Assembly (NCBI RefSeq): GCF_000611645.1 | Contig: NW_014012012.1 | Coordinates: 1,229-12,642 of the forward strand | Reading direction: 5' to 3' | Length of the DNA: 11,414 nt | Origin: Monoraphidium neglectum | Lineage: Eukaryota > Chlorophyta > Chlorophyceae > Sphaeropleales > Selenastraceae | In this document: piece after piece, positions 8,069 through 11,414 of the stretch | Numbering within the stretch: position 1 is the stretch's first letter | Layout of the letters: each line of letters starts with the position of its first letter | Notes under the pieces: generated by a model | What the model saw: the letters and a program-made list of their open reading frames with translations, nothing else | Databases searched by the model: none | Told to the model about the DNA's origin: nothing | Position numbers and translations under genes: made by a program

Positions 8069-11000
8069 GTGGGTTACACGGTCTTCCGCACGCGGCCCAG
8101 CTGATGGCAGCACGGTTTGAAACATGCGCGCTCTTCACAGGCTCCTAGCCCTGGCTTGTACGCTGAAGGAGATTTCGTGATTCCTACGGGCCAGCTCAAG
8201 ATTGTCGGCGTTGGCGCCAGGGGCATCAGCGCTATAGGACGTCTTATGGGTGGGTGCGCTTGTGGGTGAGGCGCGCATGAGCCGCACTATGCACACTGCG
8301 TAGCAATGGTGCGACGCTATGTGGGAGTGCGGCTGCAAACTACTGCCCTGCTACATAGCAGTAAGCTTGGCAAAGCACGGGCGACGCCATGTGAAGGGCT
8401 TCCTTGTGCCGCCGATGCCACGGCCCAGGCAACAACCTCGTCCCCGGCGGCGACTTTTGGGCCATCGACAGCGACATGAAGGTGCTGGGGTCCTGCGAGG
8501 CGCAGCACACCATCCAGATCACCGGCGAAGACGAGGCGTCCATCCCGCTGCTCGAGCTGCGGCGTCTCGCGGGCGACTCGTTAGCAGGCGCTACGCGCGC
8601 GCAAGGAGCGATGCCGGCGGCCGCCACTGCGGGTGCGTAGGCAGGGCGGGCCTACTTTGCGGCTCACGCCGCAGCTCTGCAGCTGCGACTATGCTGTTCT
8701 TTTGTTAGCCCTAGGCCCTTTGCAGCATGAGTCGCCTGCCTCGCCAGGTCTTGTTGTGAACGTGAGCGCAACACATCAACCTCCCTGACACGACAATCAC
8801 ACGCACATGCAGCCGCGCACGCACAGGTACACTTAAACTCGCTGGCCCGCACCCGTGCACGTGCATGTACACGCGCATGATTGGATCGCCGCCACCGCCA
8901 CCAACCCGCCTTCGCCCCCCAAAGGCGTCGTCTTCCTGCTCGCCGGCGCCGGCGCCGTCCCCGGCGGCTCTACCCTGCTGCTGCAGCTCGCCGCCTTCCT
9001 GCGGCGGTCAGGCTACTTTGTCGTGGCCGCGCTGACGCGGCCCTTTGACTTTGAGGGGCGGCGGCGGCTGGAGGAGGCGGACGCCCTCATAGAGGCCCTC
9101 TCAGACGTCGCGCAACTTACAGTGGGTGGGAGGTTGCTAGGGGTTGGCGCTTCGTTGCTCATTTTTGCCCTTGTCCACGGTTGTTTGGTGTTACTGTCGT
9201 GAGCGGGCGAAGCTCGCGGCTGGTGCAGCTGTGTGGTGCCGTGAGTCGCAAGGTCAAAGGTGGGCCCCAGCACTGCCAAATGCATTGCTGATGGGGGCCC
9301 AGTAGCCCATCACGACCCATGCCAGCGCCAACAAGGTGCTTCTGGTGGGAAGGCGCATCCGAACGATCTCGGCGCTGCCTCGTGCGCCCGTCCGCCCCCC
9401 GCAGGTGGTGGTGGCGCAGGGCGTGCTGCAGCGGGCCAGCGCGGAGCTGACGATCAAGGACGCCTCGGCCATCGCGGACAACACGCTCGAGTTTAGCGTC
9501 AGATCTGTGCTGTGGGCGCTGGGGGCGCCGGAGCTGCTGCGGGCGTCGCAGGGTGCGGCGCGGCGGCTTGTTTTGGGGGCGAGCCAGGGTTGTTGAGGGT
9601 GCGCTTGAGATGCAGTGGCCGGACCGCACAGGGGGGGTGCGTGTTGGCATGCCCCTGCGGGAAAACGGTGGTGGGCGGCAGCAGCAGATGAATTAGCGGT
9701 AGCGGCCAAGGCGTACGTTGGGCATGGGATGAACCCGCCGCCGCGCCCCGCCCTCCGGCCCTCCCCAGGTTCTATGGCTTGGCACGGCCGCGACCTGCGG
9801 CAGTACAAGCGGCTGCTGTCACCGCCCTTGGAGCGGCTGCTCACCTGCCCAGGTGCGCGGGGACGCGCCGTTGTCATGCAGGATCCAGAGCGCCCCCGTC
9901 CGGTCCCCTGTCCGCGGCAGCTGCAGCATGCCAGGTGCAACCCGCACGCTCCGTCCCTGGCGGCCGCTGGGCGCGGTGAGAGAGACCCGAGCGGCAGCTC
10001 CTCGCACGCTGCGCGCGCGTGCGTCCCGCAGGCACCGCCGCGCTGGGTCGCGGGCTTGCGTCGATCCCGGTCAGCAGCCTGGAGGAGGCAGGGCTGCCCA
10101 GCACGCTCAGCACGCTAGCGGAGGACGCCGTCACGGTGCGCGGCCGCGGCGCAGCCGAAACCGCGTTGGCGCCAGGCGGGCAGGGGCAGCGCTGCTCTCG
10201 GACGCCCTTTCTCGCGCCGCAGCCCTGCCTCACATGCACGTTTCTGCTGAGTCATGGTCAATGATATTCGCGACCCAGTTGGGCGCGGCAGGACAGGCTG
10301 CTCGTGTCGCCCCTCAACAGCCAGCGACACCCCTGAAACGCGGCGCCCCTTACCCAATTGCCAGGCGGCCGCGGACTCGCCGTTCCTCGACGCGGCGATG
10401 GGCAACGCCGGCGGCGTGATGGTTGTGCTGGGCCTGCCGCCGTGGGTGCTGGGCCACCGGCTGGACGGCGCGGGGCAGGCGCTGGATGACCCCGAGAAGT
10501 ATGCGGTCAGGGCGGCGGTGCAGGTGGGCGGGCTGGTTGCTGCGCGGCCGACGACTTGGAGATAGGGTGGGTGTGGGTGCGTGTGCGTGTGTTTGACAAA
10601 GGAGGGAGTTGTGTGTCTGCATCTGTGTGTGTATGTGTGTGTGAGAGCGCACGAGGTTGCCTGATTGTGTGTGTGTAGGTGTGGGGGGCGGGGCGCGGCC
10701 ACATGTGTGTCTGGCTTAGCAGAGCGGACAATTAGTGTCACGGGACAGTACCAGGCAGACTGAGGGGTTAGTCTCCCAGGCTGCTAGGACTGGGCCTTAT
10801 CTGTCGACACCTAGCTGCTCTACTGCTGCGCGGGCGGCGGGAGTGTGGCTGACAGAGATTACACTCCCTATGGTGAGGGGCTGCCGTCAGACCCCCCACT
10901 CCGGCTGCACCAGCTGGTGGCCGCCCCTTGGCCTTGGCCCCAGCCCGCCCGTGACAAGTGCATCCCCGCGCGCGCCACGGCCCCAGGTCGCCGCGACGAC

Positions 11001-11285
11001 CGTGCTGGAGCTGGCCGGCGCGAACTGCAACGATGTGGTGGTCTGCGCGCACGTGCGGGGCCGCGACTGGCCGCACGAGGACCCGGGGTCTCTCTGCCTG
11101 GAGGCGACGATGCTGGTGCTGGAGGACCCGGTGGCTCAGGAGGCAGCGGCGGCTGCGGCTGCAGCTGAGTCGTCCGGGTACCCTTACATCACCCCGCGGC
11201 GCGCGGGGGCGGGCGCGGGCGGCGGCGCGCGGGGCGCGGCCGCGGCGCAGCTGCTGCACGGGCAGGCGGCGGGGCCGGGCGGCGC

Positions 11286-11321
<36 letters not shown>

Positions 11322-11414
11322 GGCAGGGGCGGCGCCGGCGCCGAAGGCGACTTGGAGCGCGATGAGCGCGATTGCAGGGGGTTCCGCCTCGGCGGCGCTG
11401 CGGCCCCCAACGGC
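7874..11414 (+). CDS. Divergent FtsZ-fold protein with decayed GTPase motifs, ARC3-like candidate, 3' end outside window
   Basis: Exons: 7874-8068 (tentative), 8141-8249, 8429-8632, 8925-9121, 9405-9552, 9769-9852, 10032-10135, 10365-10523 and 10987 to the edge. Phases agree throughout, giving 542 codons so far. Blocks follow FtsZ order: LKIVGVGARGISAIGRLM (about 84-101; FtsZ has GVGGGGSNA), GGDFWAIDSD (108-117; FtsZ xFxAxNTD), VVFLLAGAGAVPGGS (171-185; the tubulin-signature position GGGTGSG), TRPFDFEGRRRLEEAD (207-222), a helix at LTIKDASAIADNTLEFSV (250-267), then DSPFLD...NAGGVMVVLG and a last beta/alpha unit with NDVVVCAHVRG. The GTP-binding glycine loop lacks its Thr, and the T7-loop NxDxxD reads around MAWHGRD, so GTP hydrolysis is unlikely. 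This decay recalls plant ARC3, which restrains plastid Z-ring assembly. ARC3 identity is inference and would predict MORN repeats downstream. The tail has an Ala run, Gly-rich sequence and eleven Gln codons. The first exon reads as a basic transit peptide. The final exon is open at the window edge. Confidence 0.65.
8757..8880. repeat. CA/GT-rich low-complexity stretch in an FtsZ-like intron
   Basis: Within the intron at 8633-8924, this stretch is rich in CA, CG and GT dinucleotides with overlapping small palindromes such as GTGCACGTGCAT near 8855. It has no coding signal: the frame used by the next exon meets TAA at 8834, and the only later AG before that exon is the proposed acceptor at 8923-8924. 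Confidence 0.5.
10561..10690. repeat. GT-rich microsatellite-like tract in the longest FtsZ-like intron
   Basis: The plus strand is dominated by interrupted (GT)n, including a strict 20-bp purine-pyrimidine alternation at 10624-10643 and a second GT run at about 10666-10676. It lies in the 463-nt intron (10524-10986), the longest in the window, so repeat expansion may explain the extra length. Confidence 0.7.
11287..11319 (+). repeat. Pure (CAG)11 run coding for polyglutamine
   Basis: Eleven uninterrupted CAG codons are in frame in the last visible exon of the FtsZ-like gene. They follow an Ala run (about 11137-11166) and a Gly/Ala-rich stretch. Homopolymer tails of this kind are common disordered linkers in algal nuclear proteins. 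A pure codon run suggests recent slippage and likely length variation between strains. Confidence 0.85.

Noticed and set aside
8141..8249. Translation start of the FtsZ-like gene inside this exon
   Set aside because: The only in-frame ATG (8246) would remove the first conserved FtsZ strand and loop.
10115..10741. Minus-strand open frame with His/Thr repeats
   Set aside because: The His-Thr repeats are the reverse reading of the intronic GT tract, and the rest is antisense to FtsZ-like exons.
7874..11414. An ordinary FtsZ1/FtsZ2 or a tubulin
   Set aside because: The glycine-rich GTP signature and the T7 catalytic aspartate are missing, and the long Ala/Gln tail does not fit either.
1..11414. 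tRNA, rRNA, CRISPR arrays or insertion sequences
   Set aside because: I saw no cloverleaf with conserved T-loop, no rRNA-like blocks, no spaced repeats, and no transposase or reverse-transcriptase motifs on either strand.

Overview
The window looks like nuclear DNA of a green alga (Chlorophyta). It is very GC-rich, and its genes are cut into short exons by GT-AG introns, mostly 170-470 nt. Long meaningless open frames appear on every strand, and the encoded families (PLAT/LH2, PPTC7-type PP2C, a divergent FtsZ fold) fit a photosynthetic eukaryote. Species cannot be named from the sequence. No single open frame is a whole gene. The models here were built by joining conserved protein blocks across splice sites and checking that the intron phases agree.

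Layout: (1) Positions 1-1626, minus strand, hold the 5' part of a secreted or membrane-anchored protein with a signal peptide and several N-glycosylation sequons. It runs off the left edge. (2) Positions 1627-3280 are a 1.65-kb spacer between divergent genes, with no recognisable gene. (3) Positions 3281-6763, plus strand, hold a complete ten-exon gene of 476 codons that joins an N-terminal PLAT/LH2 domain to a PPTC7-type PP2C phosphatase domain, behind a likely organelle presequence. (4) Positions 6764-7873 are a spacer with a 21-bp tandem duplication, three CACGTG boxes, a perfect 20-bp palindrome and a possible TGTAA polyadenylation signal. (5) Positions 7874 to the right edge, plus strand, hold at least nine exons of a divergent FtsZ-fold protein. 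Its GTP-binding and T7 catalytic motifs have decayed, as in the plastid-division regulator ARC3. It ends in an Ala/Gly/Gln-rich tail and is cut by the window end.

Genes 2 and 3 lie head to tail and both appear to begin with an organelle-type presequence. That could place a lipid- or protein-docking phosphatase and a plastid-division-like protein in related compartments, but adjacency alone is weak evidence. The strongest candidates for something undescribed are the PLAT-PP2C fusion and the apparently GTPase-dead FtsZ-like protein.
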